Shown: positions 1 to 8,437, counted from the first letter of the stretch. The stretch: DNA of 16,676 nt from Ruminococcus sp. UBA1366 (GCA_002306005.1 DBRO01000109.1:26463-43138), one strand, 5' to 3'. Translations and numbers: made by a program. Notes: generated by a model not told the origin, from the letters alone.

Positions 1-1383
1 TGCATTTACACACAACTGCTGAAGGACACCCTTGCTGACAGCTATAAGCGCCTGATTGCGCCGTCGCTGGAGCGCGAAATCCGCAGCGAACTAACGGAAC
101 GTGCCGAAACGGATGCTATTAAGGTTTTCGCGAAAAACACAGAAAACCTCTTGCAAGGCAGACCGGTAAAGGATGCGCGCGTCATTGCCATCGACCCCGG
201 CTATCGCACAGGCTGTAAAGTCGCGGTTCTAGACGAGCGCGGCAAGCTTTTGGATTATACAACGATTTATCCCACACAGCCGAAAAACGATGTTGCCGGC
301 GCAAAGCGTGTGCTTTCGGCGTATGCAGAGAAATATAAAATCAATGTCATTGTGATTGGTAACGGCACAGCCAGCCGAGAAACCGAGGAGGTTGTTGCTG
401 ATTTTATTGAAAGCACCGGACTGCCCATTCAGTACACAATTGTGAATGAAGCGGGCGCATCGGTGTATTCTGCCTCCAAATTGGCAAGCGAGGAATATCC
501 GAATTTGGATGTAACCACGCGCGGCGCAATGAGTTTGGGCAGGCGTTTGCAGGATCCGCTTGCGGAACTGGTGAAAATTCCTGTTAAATCCATTGGGGTG
601 GGGCAGTACCAGCATGATTTGAATCAAGGTGCGTTGGAGCACGCATTGACCGGTGTGGTGGAAAATGTCGTGAACCGCGTGGGTGTGGATCTAAACACTG
701 CCAGTGCAAGCTTACTTTCCTACGTAGCGGGAATCGGCAGCGCTGTGGCTAAAAACATTGTCGCGTTCCGCGAGGAAAACGGCGCGTTTTCGGCAAGAAC
801 CCAACTTAAAAAAGTCCCCAAGCTTGGTGAAAAAGCATTTAAGCAGTGCGCAGGATTTCTTCGGATTACAGGCGGGAAAAACCCACTGGACAGCACCGGT
901 GTGCATCCGGAAAGCTACGCTGCGGCAACGGAGTTATTGCAGCGCACGGGCGTGCAGCCGGCGGAATTAAAGCACGGGGGCATTGCCGATATGGCAACGC
1001 GTGCGGGGAATCTCCCCGAACTTGCAAAGGAACTGAACATTGGACTGCCAACCCTGCGGGATATGATTGCCGAGCTGCAAAAGCCGGGACGCGACCCGCG
1101 TGACGATGCGCCGCCTGTAATTTTCAACAGCAGTGTAAAGTCTTTTGAGGATTTGTATGTCGGCATGGAACTCACTGGCACGGTGCGGAACGTGGTGGAT
1201 TTCGGCGCGTTTGTGGACATCGGCGTGAAGCAAGATGGGCTGGTACACGTTTCCAAAATGGCGCGGCGGTTCATCAAGCACCCCTCCGAGGTCGTTTCCG
1301 TCGGCGATAATATTACGGTGTGGGTTTCGAATATCGACAAGGATCGTGGAAAAATCGGTCTTACCATGCTGAAAAACGAATGA
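1..1383 (+). CDS. tex: Tex family RNA-binding transcriptional accessory protein, 5' truncated by window edge
   Basis: The frame is open from base 1 to the TGA at 1381-1383, giving the C-terminal 460 residues of a protein that is usually about 700-770 long; the N-terminal helical part lies outside the window. Visible domains in order are: a YqgF/RuvX-like RNase H fold beginning near residue 59 (VIAIDPGYRTGCKVAVLD), a helix-hairpin-helix region around residues 240-315 (LLSYVAGIGSAVAKNIVAFR and KVPKLGEKAFKQCAGFLRI), and a C-terminal S1 RNA-binding domain around 387-455 (GTVRNVVDFGAFVDIGVKQDG, then GLVHVSKM). Tex proteins bind nucleic acid in the cytoplasm and affect transcription; the exact role is not well defined. 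An apparent TTG start at 151 is internal and should be ignored. The gene is convergent with the leftward operon and has no evident link to nitrogen fixation. Confidence 0.95.
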   Translation, partial: CIYTQLLKDTLADSYKRLIAPSLEREIRSELTERAETDAIKVFAKNTENLLQGRPVKDARVIAIDPGYRTGCKVAVLDERGKLLDYTTIYPTQPKNDVAGAKRVLSAYAEKYKINVIVIGNGTASRETEEVVADFIESTGLPIQYTIVNEAGASVYSASKLASEEYPNLDVTTRGAMSLGRRLQDPLAELVKIPVKSIGVGQYQHDLNQGALEHALTGVVENVVNRVGVDLNTASASLLSYVAGIGSAVAKNIVAFREENGAFSARTQLKKVPKLGEKAFKQCAGFLRITGGKNPLDSTGVHPESYAAATELLQRTGVQPAELKHGGIADMATRAGNLPELAKELNIGLPTLRDMIAELQKPGRDPRDDAPPVIFNSSVKSFEDLYVGMELTGTVRNVVDFGAFVDIGVKQDGLVHVSKMARRFIKHPSEVVSVGDNITVWVSNIDKDRGKIGLTMLKNE

Positions 1384-1465
1384 TTTCAAGAATAAATCGA
1401 TCCAATGAAAAGAATAGGCTAAATTTTGTGCGGACTGATTTTGTTTTTCTTTGGAACAAATAAAA

Positions 1466-1502
1466 ACACGTCCTCACTTGCATTGTGCACGCGGGGACGT
1501 GT
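1466..1502. terminator. Bidirectional rho-independent terminator between tex and the pqqD-like gene
   Basis: ACACGTCCTC (1466-1475) pairs with GGGGACGTGT (1493-1502), ten pairs including one G-T, around a 17-base loop. On the plus strand it is followed by the T-rich ATTATTTTATT. On the minus strand it is followed by TTTTTATTTG. It lies between two convergent genes and can serve both. Confidence 0.8.
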
Positions 1503-1508
1503 ATTATT

Positions 1509-1802
1509 TTATTCCACCATGCCGGCGTGTTTAAGCTTTGCGATAAATTCGCCGGTATCTGCCTCGGCTTCTTCATCATCTATGCCAAACTTCTTCATGA
1601 GCGCTTCCATCATTTGTGCTAATGTACATTGTTCCTCAAGCTTGCGCCAAAGAAAACAACATCGTTCGTTCAAGAACACCACGCGGGATGGGTCTGCCTG
1701 TTCCTCGTGAACGTTCACCGCGATAAATTCGCCGCCCAGCTCGCGCAGGACAAAATCCGGCTTCAAAGCATAACAGTTCTTAATTTTTGACAATCTGGAC
1801 AT
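1509..1802 (-). CDS. PqqD-like (RiPP recognition element fold) peptide-binding protein
   Basis: This 97-residue protein is the last gene of the leftward operon, 27 bases after the preceding stop, with an AAGGGAG ribosome site. It has the PqqD-family pattern: an N-terminal strand pair (ALKPDFVLRELGGEFIAV, 12-29), then VVFLNERCCFLWRKLEE (41-57) leading into helices, and a winged-helix-like end (FIAKLKHAGMVE). PqqD-family proteins bind leader peptides and present them to modifying enzymes, often radical SAM proteins. No precursor peptide or separate radical SAM maturase is visible nearby; the only radical SAM domain in the window is NifB. The family call is good. The partner and function are unknown. 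A Cys pair (C48, C49) sits in the central region. Confidence 0.75.
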   Translation of the reverse strand: MSRLSKIKNCYALKPDFVLRELGGEFIAVNVHEEQADPSRVVFLNERCCFLWRKLEEQCTLAQMMEALMKKFGIDDEEAEADTGEFIAKLKHAGMVE

Positions 1803-1829
1803 GAAGACTCCCTTTCCTCCATTTTATAT

Positions 1830-2804
1830 TTAGTGGTCGCAAAGATTACAGCTTGCACAATCATCCGGGGAACATCCCGCGAGAATATCGCCTTTAAAAA
1901 CAGTGAAGGAACATTCATCGAATACATATTCCAGTATTTCAGTGGACCGAAACCGAACGGTTTTTGCCGTATAATCAAACGAAATTTCAACCGGAATCAC
2001 TTCCGGAGGCTCCTCATCTTCGCTTTCTGTTACAATGGGTGTGATGAATTTCATCACGCCGTCTTTGTTCTGCACGGCAATCCGGTCACCGGAGGTAATC
2101 AGCCCAACAATTTTGCCGTTTTCATCAAAACGCAGGGAAGTTGTATCAGCATTCACACCGGTTGCATTGATATCAAACGCGTGAATCTTCCCAATGGGCG
2201 TTTCAATGCCAATCGGCGCAGCAGGCTCACAGCTTTTCAGCTTGCCGTTTTCGTACAGGGAAAACCCGTTTCGCACCGTAATCTCGCCGTAAGCGGTTGC
2301 AACAGAAATCGTTTCTTTGGGGTAAAGTGTAATGCTTTTAATTTCGCCGCTTTTATAAAAATAAATGCCGACCAGCATGGCGGTGAATTGTGTAAAGCCT
2401 AAATCAAAGCTAAACGGAATATTGAGTTCCCGTTCTTCTTCCTCGGACCAGAACCCGCTGATTTGTCCTTCCAGCGGGAAAAATCGCTTGAGTTCACCCG
2501 TTTCATAGAATACTACCATTTCCGCCGGGAATTCGCCGATGGGTGTTTCGATTTCCTGCTGCTGCTCCAGATATACGGATTGAATCAACCCGCTTTCGTA
2601 GAAGGAAACAGAGGGCTTGTTCTTGCGCCGCGGTGTTTCCGCACAGTAGTAGGGAATCAGTTCGCCCACGTGCGTGACAACCATGTTTTTTTCATTCAAG
2701 CGAATCTCTCGAATCATGCCGCTTGGATAATTGGAATAACTGGTGATCCCGCTAAATACGCCAAACGGCGTTTGAATCACGCCGTCTACGGGTTTGATGC
2801 TCAT
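1830..2804 (-). CDS. MORN-like repeat protein with Cys-rich C-terminal tail, function unknown
   Basis: This is a 324-residue protein with a strong AAGGAGG site that overlaps the stop of the upstream AnfO-like gene (13 bases between stop and start), so it is the second gene of a leftward operon. There is no signal peptide or membrane segment. It is built of degenerate repeats of the MORN/YwqK type: FYESGLIQSV (68-77), FYETGELKRF (99-108), FYKSGEIKSI (149-158), LYENGKLKSC (183-192) and RFDENGKIVG (225-234), with a weaker copy near 25-34. TPIG/TPFG segments at 12, 87 and 202 alternate with them. An acidic stretch (SEDEEPPE, 261-268) precedes the end. The last residues, GCSPDDCASCNLCDH, hold C311, C316, C319 and C322 (C-x4-C-x2-C-x2-C), a likely metal or Fe-S binding or modification site. 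Such repeats usually form a beta scaffold. I do not recognise a named family. The association with nitrogenase is inferred from its neighbours. Confidence 0.8.
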   Translation of the reverse strand: MSIKPVDGVIQTPFGVFSGITSYSNYPSGMIREIRLNEKNMVVTHVGELIPYYCAETPRRKNKPSVSFYESGLIQSVYLEQQQEIETPIGEFPAEMVVFYETGELKRFFPLEGQISGFWSEEEERELNIPFSFDLGFTQFTAMLVGIYFYKSGEIKSITLYPKETISVATAYGEITVRNGFSLYENGKLKSCEPAAPIGIETPIGKIHAFDINATGVNADTTSLRFDENGKIVGLITSGDRIAVQNKDGVMKFITPIVTESEDEEPPEVIPVEISFDYTAKTVRFRSTEILEYVFDECSFTVFKGDILAGCSPDDCASCNLCDH

Positions 2805-2817
2805 AAAAACCGCCTCC

Positions 2818-3438
2818 TTAATCGCGCGTTTTTGTTATAATTGCCGTTACCGGCTCGGTTGCGGAAACCAATTCTACATGAATTTTAGGATCCAGTTCTA
2901 ACCATGGCGGAAGATGCTTGCAGATCAGTTTCAATTCCAAAAACGGTGTGCTTTCAAGAAAATCCCGCAGTGCCTTTTTGGAGGAAATTTCCGGGCATTC
3001 TGTTTGTAGCAGAATCAAATCCAGAAAATACATGCCGGGAACATCAGTTTCTACCGGCTTTGCGTTTTTAATAATTTCCTCACGCATTCGGTTTTGCGCG
3101 TCGCCGTTTTCAATATCCGCAAGAATTTCCTCAAAAATGGTGCTGTTGATTTCCGTTACAGTGAAAATATGATACCCTGCCATGTCAAATACGCTAAATG
3201 GGATTCCCAGCATTTCAAGTCCTGCAATGACCCGGCAATCGCCAAGCAGTTCTGTCAGCGTCCGCGCACGCCTGCGAATTTCCCCGATGGGCATTTGTGC
3301 GGTAATACAATAGTCTACGGATTCTGTCTGGATCCAAACGCCGTCCTTGCGAGAAAAAATGAGAACGCGGTTGGATTCGAAAAATGAATTGAGAAATTCA
3401 TCGTCCTTCATATAGATGGCAATTTTGTTAAGCTCCAT
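2818..3438 (-). CDS. AnfO-family nitrogenase accessory protein
   Basis: This 206-residue protein is the first gene of the leftward operon divergent from nifH, with ribosome site AAGGAGG and ATG at 3438. It follows the AnfO pattern as I know it: an N-terminal KIAIYMKDDEF with a short strand region, a central LGDCRVIAGLEMLGIPFSVF (65-84) then DMAGYHIF, and a second half with PGMYFLDLILLQTECPEISS (134-153) and KKALRDFLESTPFLELKLIC (154-173) then KHLPPWL. AnfO was named from the Fe-only nitrogenase cluster, where it is an accessory protein of unknown mechanism; homologues also occur near molybdenum nitrogenase genes in anaerobes. No anfG or vnfG is present here, so it probably serves the NifHDK system. 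Family membership rests on recalled motif similarity, not a database search. Confidence 0.7.
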   Translation of the reverse strand: MELNKIAIYMKDDEFLNSFFESNRVLIFSRKDGVWIQTESVDYCITAQMPIGEIRRRARTLTELLGDCRVIAGLEMLGIPFSVFDMAGYHIFTVTEINSTIFEEILADIENGDAQNRMREEIIKNAKPVETDVPGMYFLDLILLQTECPEISSKKALRDFLESTPFLELKLICKHLPPWLELDPKIHVELVSATEPVTAIITKTRD

Positions 3439-3481
3439 GGGCGCCTCCTTATTTATTAGATTCTGTTTTACCGTTGTTTAT

Positions 3482-3510
3482 AGTTTATTCCGCGTTTTTT
3501 ATATTGTCAA
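3482..3510 (-). promoter_or_regulatory. Sigma-A type promoter for the leftward AnfO/MORN/PqqD operon
   Basis: Read on the minus strand: a perfect -35 TTGACA (3510-3505), a 17-base spacer, then -10 TAAACT (3487-3482, four of six consensus). Predicted transcription start is near 3475, giving a leader of about 37 bases before the ATG at 3438. Confidence 0.65.
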
Positions 3511-3533
3511 GCGATATTTTGTTATTTTAGCAC

Positions 3534-3561
3534 GTGCAGGATAAATATAGTTATCTTGCAC
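3534..3561. promoter_or_regulatory. Imperfect inverted repeat, candidate operator
   Basis: GTGCAGGATAA (3534-3544) and TTATCTTGCAC (3551-3561) are 11-base arms with one mismatch around ATATAG. It lies upstream of both divergent promoters, a position suited to a dimeric regulator. It does not match the GlnR/TnrA (TGTNA-N7-TNACA) or NrpR (GGAA-N6-TTCC) site exactly, so the regulator is unknown. Confidence 0.4.
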
Positions 3562-3587
3562 AAAGCGGAGCGACGATATGCGCTTTG
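3561..3587. repeat. Second inverted repeat (CAAAGCG / CGCTTTG)
   Basis: CAAAGCG (3561-3567) and CGCTTTG (3581-3587) are perfect 7-base arms separated by 13 bases, directly abutting the previous repeat and about 20 bases upstream of the nifH -35. No T-run follows, so it is not a standard terminator. It may be a regulator site or chance. Confidence 0.3.
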
Positions 3588-3605
3588 AATCTCCCATTGC
3601 GTGTA

Positions 3606-3634
3606 TTGCTGATACTTTCTGCGGCGTGTATAAT
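3606..3634 (+). promoter_or_regulatory. Sigma-A type promoter for nifH and the nif cluster
   Basis: -35 TTGCTG (3606-3611), 17-base spacer, perfect -10 TATAAT (3629-3634). Predicted start is near 3641, leaving a leader of about 147 bases before the nifH ATG. The weak -35 would suit activator help. Confidence 0.65.
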
Positions 3635-3701
3635 AAAAACATAGCATACAGCCGCATACGAAAGTCCGGCTTTGGTGCTCAAACAATACCGAAAAGACAA
3701 T

Positions 3702-4606
<905 letters not shown>

Positions 4607-4627
4607 TCGTTGAAGGGAGAAAATGTT

Positions 4628-4951
4628 ATGTTATTAGTCAGAGCCATTCTCAGACCGGAAAAGACCGGACTTGTTATGTCGGAACTGGTAGCCGCGGGAT
4701 TTCCCGCCGTTACAAAAATGGACGTATACGGCCGTGGCAAACAAAAGGGAATCACTGTCGGTGAAGTGCATTATGATGAAATTCCGAAAGAAATGCTGAT
4801 GATTGTTTGTTCGGAAGAAGATAAGGATGATTTGGTAAAAATCATTATGAGAACCGCAAAAACCGGTGAAGGCACATTCGGAGACGGCAGAATCTTTGTT
4901 TCTCCGGTTGTAGATGCCTACACCATCAGCACCGGAAAGCAAGGCTTATAA
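4628..4951 (+). CDS. nifI1: PII-family nitrogenase regulator NifI1
   Basis: This 107-residue PII-like protein is placed directly after nifH. The start at 4628 has AAGGGAG upstream and gives MLLVRAILRPEK; an in-frame TTG at 4610 is too far upstream. Characteristic segments are FPAVTKMDVYGRGKQKGITV (30-49, leading into the T-loop), HYDEIPKEMLMIV, and GEGTFGDGRIFVSPVVDAYT with the C-terminal IS-TGKQ. In methanogens NifI1 and NifI2 form a complex that binds MoFe protein and blocks NifH access when nitrogen is plentiful, with relief by 2-oxoglutarate. The same role is inferred here from gene order and sequence. Confidence 0.95.
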   Translation: MLLVRAILRPEKTGLVMSELVAAGFPAVTKMDVYGRGKQKGITVGEVHYDEIPKEMLMIVCSEEDKDDLVKIIMRTAKTGEGTFGDGRIFVSPVVDAYTISTGKQGL

Positions 4952-4996
4952 ATTTCGTACATCACGTACCTTACCAGAAAGAAAGGTGGATCCCGC

Positions 4997-5374
4997 ATGA
5001 AAGAAGTCATGGCATTTATTCGGGTCAATATGGTCAATCCGACCAAAGAGGCTCTTGCCAAAAACGGTTTTCCGGCATTCACTTGCAGAAAGTGCCTTGG
5101 CAGGGGAAAGAAATCCATTGACCCCGCACTGCTCGAAGCCGTGATGGCGGCAGGAGAGCTTCCGGCAAATTCCGTTGGCGAGCATTTAACGGAATACAAC
5201 CGGTTGATAGCAAAGCGTTTCTTTACGCTGATTGTCGAGGACAGCAAGGTAGAAGAAGCTGTAAAAACCATTATCGAAGTCAACCAAACCGGAAATCCCG
5301 GAGACGGCAGAATTTTTATTCTTCCCGTAGCCGAGGTTTATACCGTCAGAACCGGCGAATGTGTCGCGGATTAG
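4997..5374 (+). CDS. nifI2: PII-family nitrogenase regulator NifI2
   Basis: This 125-residue partner of NifI1 starts with MKEVMAFIRVNMVNPTKEAL and has an AAAGGTGG site. It carries FTCRKCLGRGKK (34-45), an extended T-loop region that differs from NifI1, a distinctive ERL-like segment (LTEYNRLIAKRFFTLIVED), and the closing GNPGDGRIFILPVAEVYTVR. The longer T-loop and the nifH-nifI1-nifI2-nifD order separate it from ordinary GlnB/GlnK. It should act with NifI1 in post-translational switch-off of nitrogenase. The stop is 13 bases before the nifD start, and the AGGAGGTGAT site of nifD begins at the last base of that stop codon. Confidence 0.93.
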   Translation: MKEVMAFIRVNMVNPTKEALAKNGFPAFTCRKCLGRGKKSIDPALLEAVMAAGELPANSVGEHLTEYNRLIAKRFFTLIVEDSKVEEAVKTIIEVNQTGNPGDGRIFILPVAEVYTVRTGECVAD

Positions 5375-5387
5375 GAGGTGATCGTCC

Positions 5388-6977
5388 ATGGACGAAAGAA
5401 CAAAGTTATTAGAAAAATACTCATCAAGGGTTTATAAGAACCGCAAGGAGCACGTCATTCAACTGGAAAACATAACTGACCAGACGATTACAGCAAACAC
5501 GCGCGCCATTCCCGGCTCCATGACGGCAAGAGGATGCTGCTATGCCGGATGTAAAGGCGTGGTGGTAGGACCGCTTCGCGATGTGCTGGTCATTACACAC
5601 GGTCCCATCGGTTGTGGATTCTACAGCTGGGGTACCAGAAGAAACAAAGCAAAAGCCGGCGAGGACGGCAAGAATTTCATTCCGTATTGCTTTTCTACCG
5701 ATATGCAGGAGTCGGACATTGTGTTCGGCGGCGAAAAAAAGCTGGAAAAAGCTTTGGATGAGGCAGTGGAGATTTTCCACCCCGCTTGTATTATGATTTG
5801 CTCTACCTGCCCAATCGGTCTGATTGGTGACGACGTGCAGGCAGTTGCCAAACGCACAGAGGAAAAATACGGCATTACCACAATCGGTTATTCCTGCGAA
5901 GGCTATAAGGGCGTATCGCAGTCTGCCGGACACCACATTGCCAACAACGGACTGATGAAGTACATTGTCGGTACGGGCGACCAGAAACCCAAAGCAAAAT
6001 ATTCTGTGAATATTCTTGGCGAATACAATATCGGCGGCGATGGCTGGGAAGAAGAACGCATTCTGAAAAGAATCGGTTACGAGGTTGTTTCGGTGTTCAC
6101 CGGAGACGGCGCGTACAGCACCATTCGGAATTCTCATCTGGCGGATTTGAACCTGGTGATGTGCCATCGTTCCATCAACTACATTGCGGAAATGATGAAA
6201 ACCAAGTACGGCATCGACTGGCTGAAGGTGAACTTCATCGGCGTGGGTGCAACCTGCAAATCCCTCCGCGATATGGCAAAATACTTCGGTGATCCGGAGC
6301 TGATTGCCCGCACGGAGGAAGTAATTCAGGACGAATTGGCTTCCATCTATGACGATATGGAATACTACAAGTCCAAGCTCAAGGGCAAAACAGCAGGTAT
6401 CTTTGTGGGCGGCTCCAGAGCGCACCACTATCAGCTTCTGCTGAAAGATTTGGGCGTGGAAACCATCATTGCCGGATATGAATTCGCACACCGCGATGAT
6501 TATGAAGGCAGACAGGTTATTCCGTTCATTAAAGAGGACGCGGACAACAAGAACATCGAAACCATTACCGTTTCCCCCGATGAAAAGCTTTACCGCGAAC
6601 GGTATACGCCTGAAAAGCTGGAGGAACTTCGTCAGGAAATTGAAATTGATACCTACGACGGTATGATTCCGGATATGAATCCCGGACACGTTGTGGTGGA
6701 CGATTACAACTATTTTGAAACAGACGAACTAATTAAAATTATGAAACCGGACATTTTCTTCTCCGGTATTAAAGACAAGTATACTATTTTAAAAGGCGGA
6801 ACGGCTTCTCGTCAGATGCACTCGTATGATTACAGCGGTCCGTATTCTGGATTCCGCGGCGCGGTGCTGTTTGCAAAAGACGTTACCATGAGCCTTTACA
6901 CGAACGCGTGGGCATATGTAACTCCCCCTTGGAAGAATACCCCCATGCTGACAGGAACGCTAACGGAGAATGCGTAA
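5388..6977 (+). CDS. nifD: Nitrogenase MoFe protein alpha chain
   Basis: This 529-residue alpha subunit carries FeMo-cofactor and half of the P-cluster. The P-cluster ligands fall at C50 (RGC), C76 (GPIGCGFYS) and C141 (STCPIGLIGDD). FeMo-co ligands are C259 (LVMCHRSINYI) and H478 (MHSYDYSGPY); Q178 and H182 (QSAGHH) match the substrate-site Gln and His. Compared with Azotobacter it has an insertion around residues 375-435 (VIPFIKEDADNKNIETITVS and following), the same type known in C. pasteurianum NifD. This supports the clostridial molybdenum enzyme and not AnfD or VnfD. Two extra cysteines, C51 and C55, sit next to the first P-cluster ligand. The start has a full AGGAGGTGAT ribosome site. 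Confidence 0.98.
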   Translation: MDERTKLLEKYSSRVYKNRKEHVIQLENITDQTITANTRAIPGSMTARGCCYAGCKGVVVGPLRDVLVITHGPIGCGFYSWGTRRNKAKAGEDGKNFIPYCFSTDMQESDIVFGGEKKLEKALDEAVEIFHPACIMICSTCPIGLIGDDVQAVAKRTEEKYGITTIGYSCEGYKGVSQSAGHHIANNGLMKYIVGTGDQKPKAKYSVNILGEYNIGGDGWEEERILKRIGYEVVSVFTGDGAYSTIRNSHLADLNLVMCHRSINYIAEMMKTKYGIDWLKVNFIGVGATCKSLRDMAKYFGDPELIARTEEVIQDELASIYDDMEYYKSKLKGKTAGIFVGGSRAHHYQLLLKDLGVETIIAGYEFAHRDDYEGRQVIPFIKEDADNKNIETITVSPDEKLYRERYTPEKLEELRQEIEIDTYDGMIPDMNPGHVVVDDYNYFETDELIKIMKPDIFFSGIKDKYTILKGGTASRQMHSYDYSGPYSGFRGAVLFAKDVTMSLYTNAWAYVTPPWKNTPMLTGTLTENA

Positions 6978-7019
6978 TTCTCAAACCTTGCAAAATCAAG
7001 CTTTGAAAGGAAGGATACT

Positions 7020-8384
7020 ATGCTTGACTTGACTCCAAAGGAAGTTGCCGAACGCAAGGCGCTTCGTATCAATCCCTGTAAAACCTGCCAGCCAGTGGGC
7101 GCGATGTACTGTGCGCTCGGTGTTCATAAATGTATGCCGCACAGCCATGGTTCGCAAGGCTGCTGCTCTTATCACAGAACCGTTCTTTCCCGCCATTTTA
7201 AAGAACCCGCAATTGCATCGTCCAGTTCCTTTACGGAAGGTGCATCCGTGTTCGGCGGCAGAAGCAATATCAACACTTCTGTAAAGAACGTGTTTGACCT
7301 GTATGATCCGGATATTATGGCGGTACATACCACTTGTCTTTCTGAAACGATCGGAGACGATCTAACTTCCTACATTATGGATATGGATCTTCCGGAAGGC
7401 AAATATGTGGTACATACCAATACGCCCAGCTATGTCGGCTCGCACATCAACGGCTTTTATAACATGATGATGGGCTTTATGAGCTATCTAACAAAGAAAA
7501 CCGGCACGTCCAACGGCAAAGCCGCAATTTTCCCCGGCTGGGTAAATCCCGGTGACACGCGGGAACTGAAAAGAATTGCCGAACTGATGAAAGTACCCTA
7601 TATTATGTTTCCCGACCACAGCGGCGTGATGGATGCCCCCATGACGGGTAAGTACGAATACTATCCCAAGGGCGGCACCACAATTCCGGAAATTGAGGCG
7701 CTGGGCGACTGTGACCATGTATTTGGTCTGGGCGATATCATTTCCGTAGAACCTGTTGAGTTCATGGAAAAGAAATACAAAGTCCCCGGTACGCTCCTGC
7801 CCATGCCGGTTGGTGTCGCGGCAACGGATGCGTTCATCATGGCACTGCGAGAATTCTCCAAAACGGAAATTCCCTACGCCTTGGAAGAAGAACGCGGACA
7901 GCTTGTTGACCTGCTGCTGGACTGCACGCAGTATTCGTACCAGAAAAAAGCAGCCATCTTCGGAGATCCGGATATCATTATCGGTATGACGGCGCTGGCT
8001 CTGGAAATGGGCATGATTCCGAAGTATGTGATTACTGGAACACCCAAGGAAGAATTCACCCGCAAAGTAAAAGCCATGCTGGAAGCCTACGGCGTGGAGG
8101 ACTGCATTGTAAAAGCTAACGCAGACCTGTTTGAACTGCACCAGTGGATTAAGAACGAACCCGTGGATGTGCTGATCGGCTCGTCCTACGGCAAACAAAT
8201 TGCTAAGGCGGAGGATATTCCCTTTGTTCGTGCGGGATTCCCGGTGCTGGATCGTTACGGCGGACCGCTGATGCCGACCGTCGGCTACCGCGGCGCAATC
8301 CGTTACGTCGAGAAAATCATCAACGCACTGATGGATCGCATCGACCGTGACAGCGCAGACGAAGACTTTGATGTTGTCATGTAA
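7020..8384 (+). CDS. nifK: Nitrogenase MoFe protein beta chain
   Basis: This 454-residue beta subunit pairs with NifD and completes the P-cluster. Ligands are C23 (PCKTCQPVGA), C48 (HGSQGCCSY) and C106 (HTTCLSETIGDD). Other conserved blocks are SSSFTEGASVFGG (69-81), FPGWVNPGDTREL and AGFPVLDRYGGPLMPTVGYR near the end. It lacks the roughly 50-residue N-terminal extension of Azotobacter NifK and has the short clostridial length. The ATG at 7020 follows GAAAGGAAGG. It lies 42 bases after nifD; a hairpin in the 139-base gap to nifE may separate structural from biosynthetic genes. Confidence 0.97.
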   Translation: MLDLTPKEVAERKALRINPCKTCQPVGAMYCALGVHKCMPHSHGSQGCCSYHRTVLSRHFKEPAIASSSSFTEGASVFGGRSNINTSVKNVFDLYDPDIMAVHTTCLSETIGDDLTSYIMDMDLPEGKYVVHTNTPSYVGSHINGFYNMMMGFMSYLTKKTGTSNGKAAIFPGWVNPGDTRELKRIAELMKVPYIMFPDHSGVMDAPMTGKYEYYPKGGTTIPEIEALGDCDHVFGLGDIISVEPVEFMEKKYKVPGTLLPMPVGVAATDAFIMALREFSKTEIPYALEEERGQLVDLLLDCTQYSYQKKAAIFGDPDIIIGMTALALEMGMIPKYVITGTPKEEFTRKVKAMLEAYGVEDCIVKANADLFELHQWIKNEPVDVLIGSSYGKQIAKAEDIPFVRAGFPVLDRYGGPLMPTVGYRGAIRYVEKIINALMDRIDRDSADEDFDVVM

Positions 8385-8437
8385 TTCGTACTTACGATTT
8401 CTTTGTAATTTGTAAATTTCTCCAAACTTTATACATC

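Noticed and set aside
5424..6689. Long antisense open frame of 421 codons opposite nifD
   Set aside because: It lies wholly inside nifD, has no ribosome site or recognisable protein motif, and is the usual shadow of a strongly biased coding strand.
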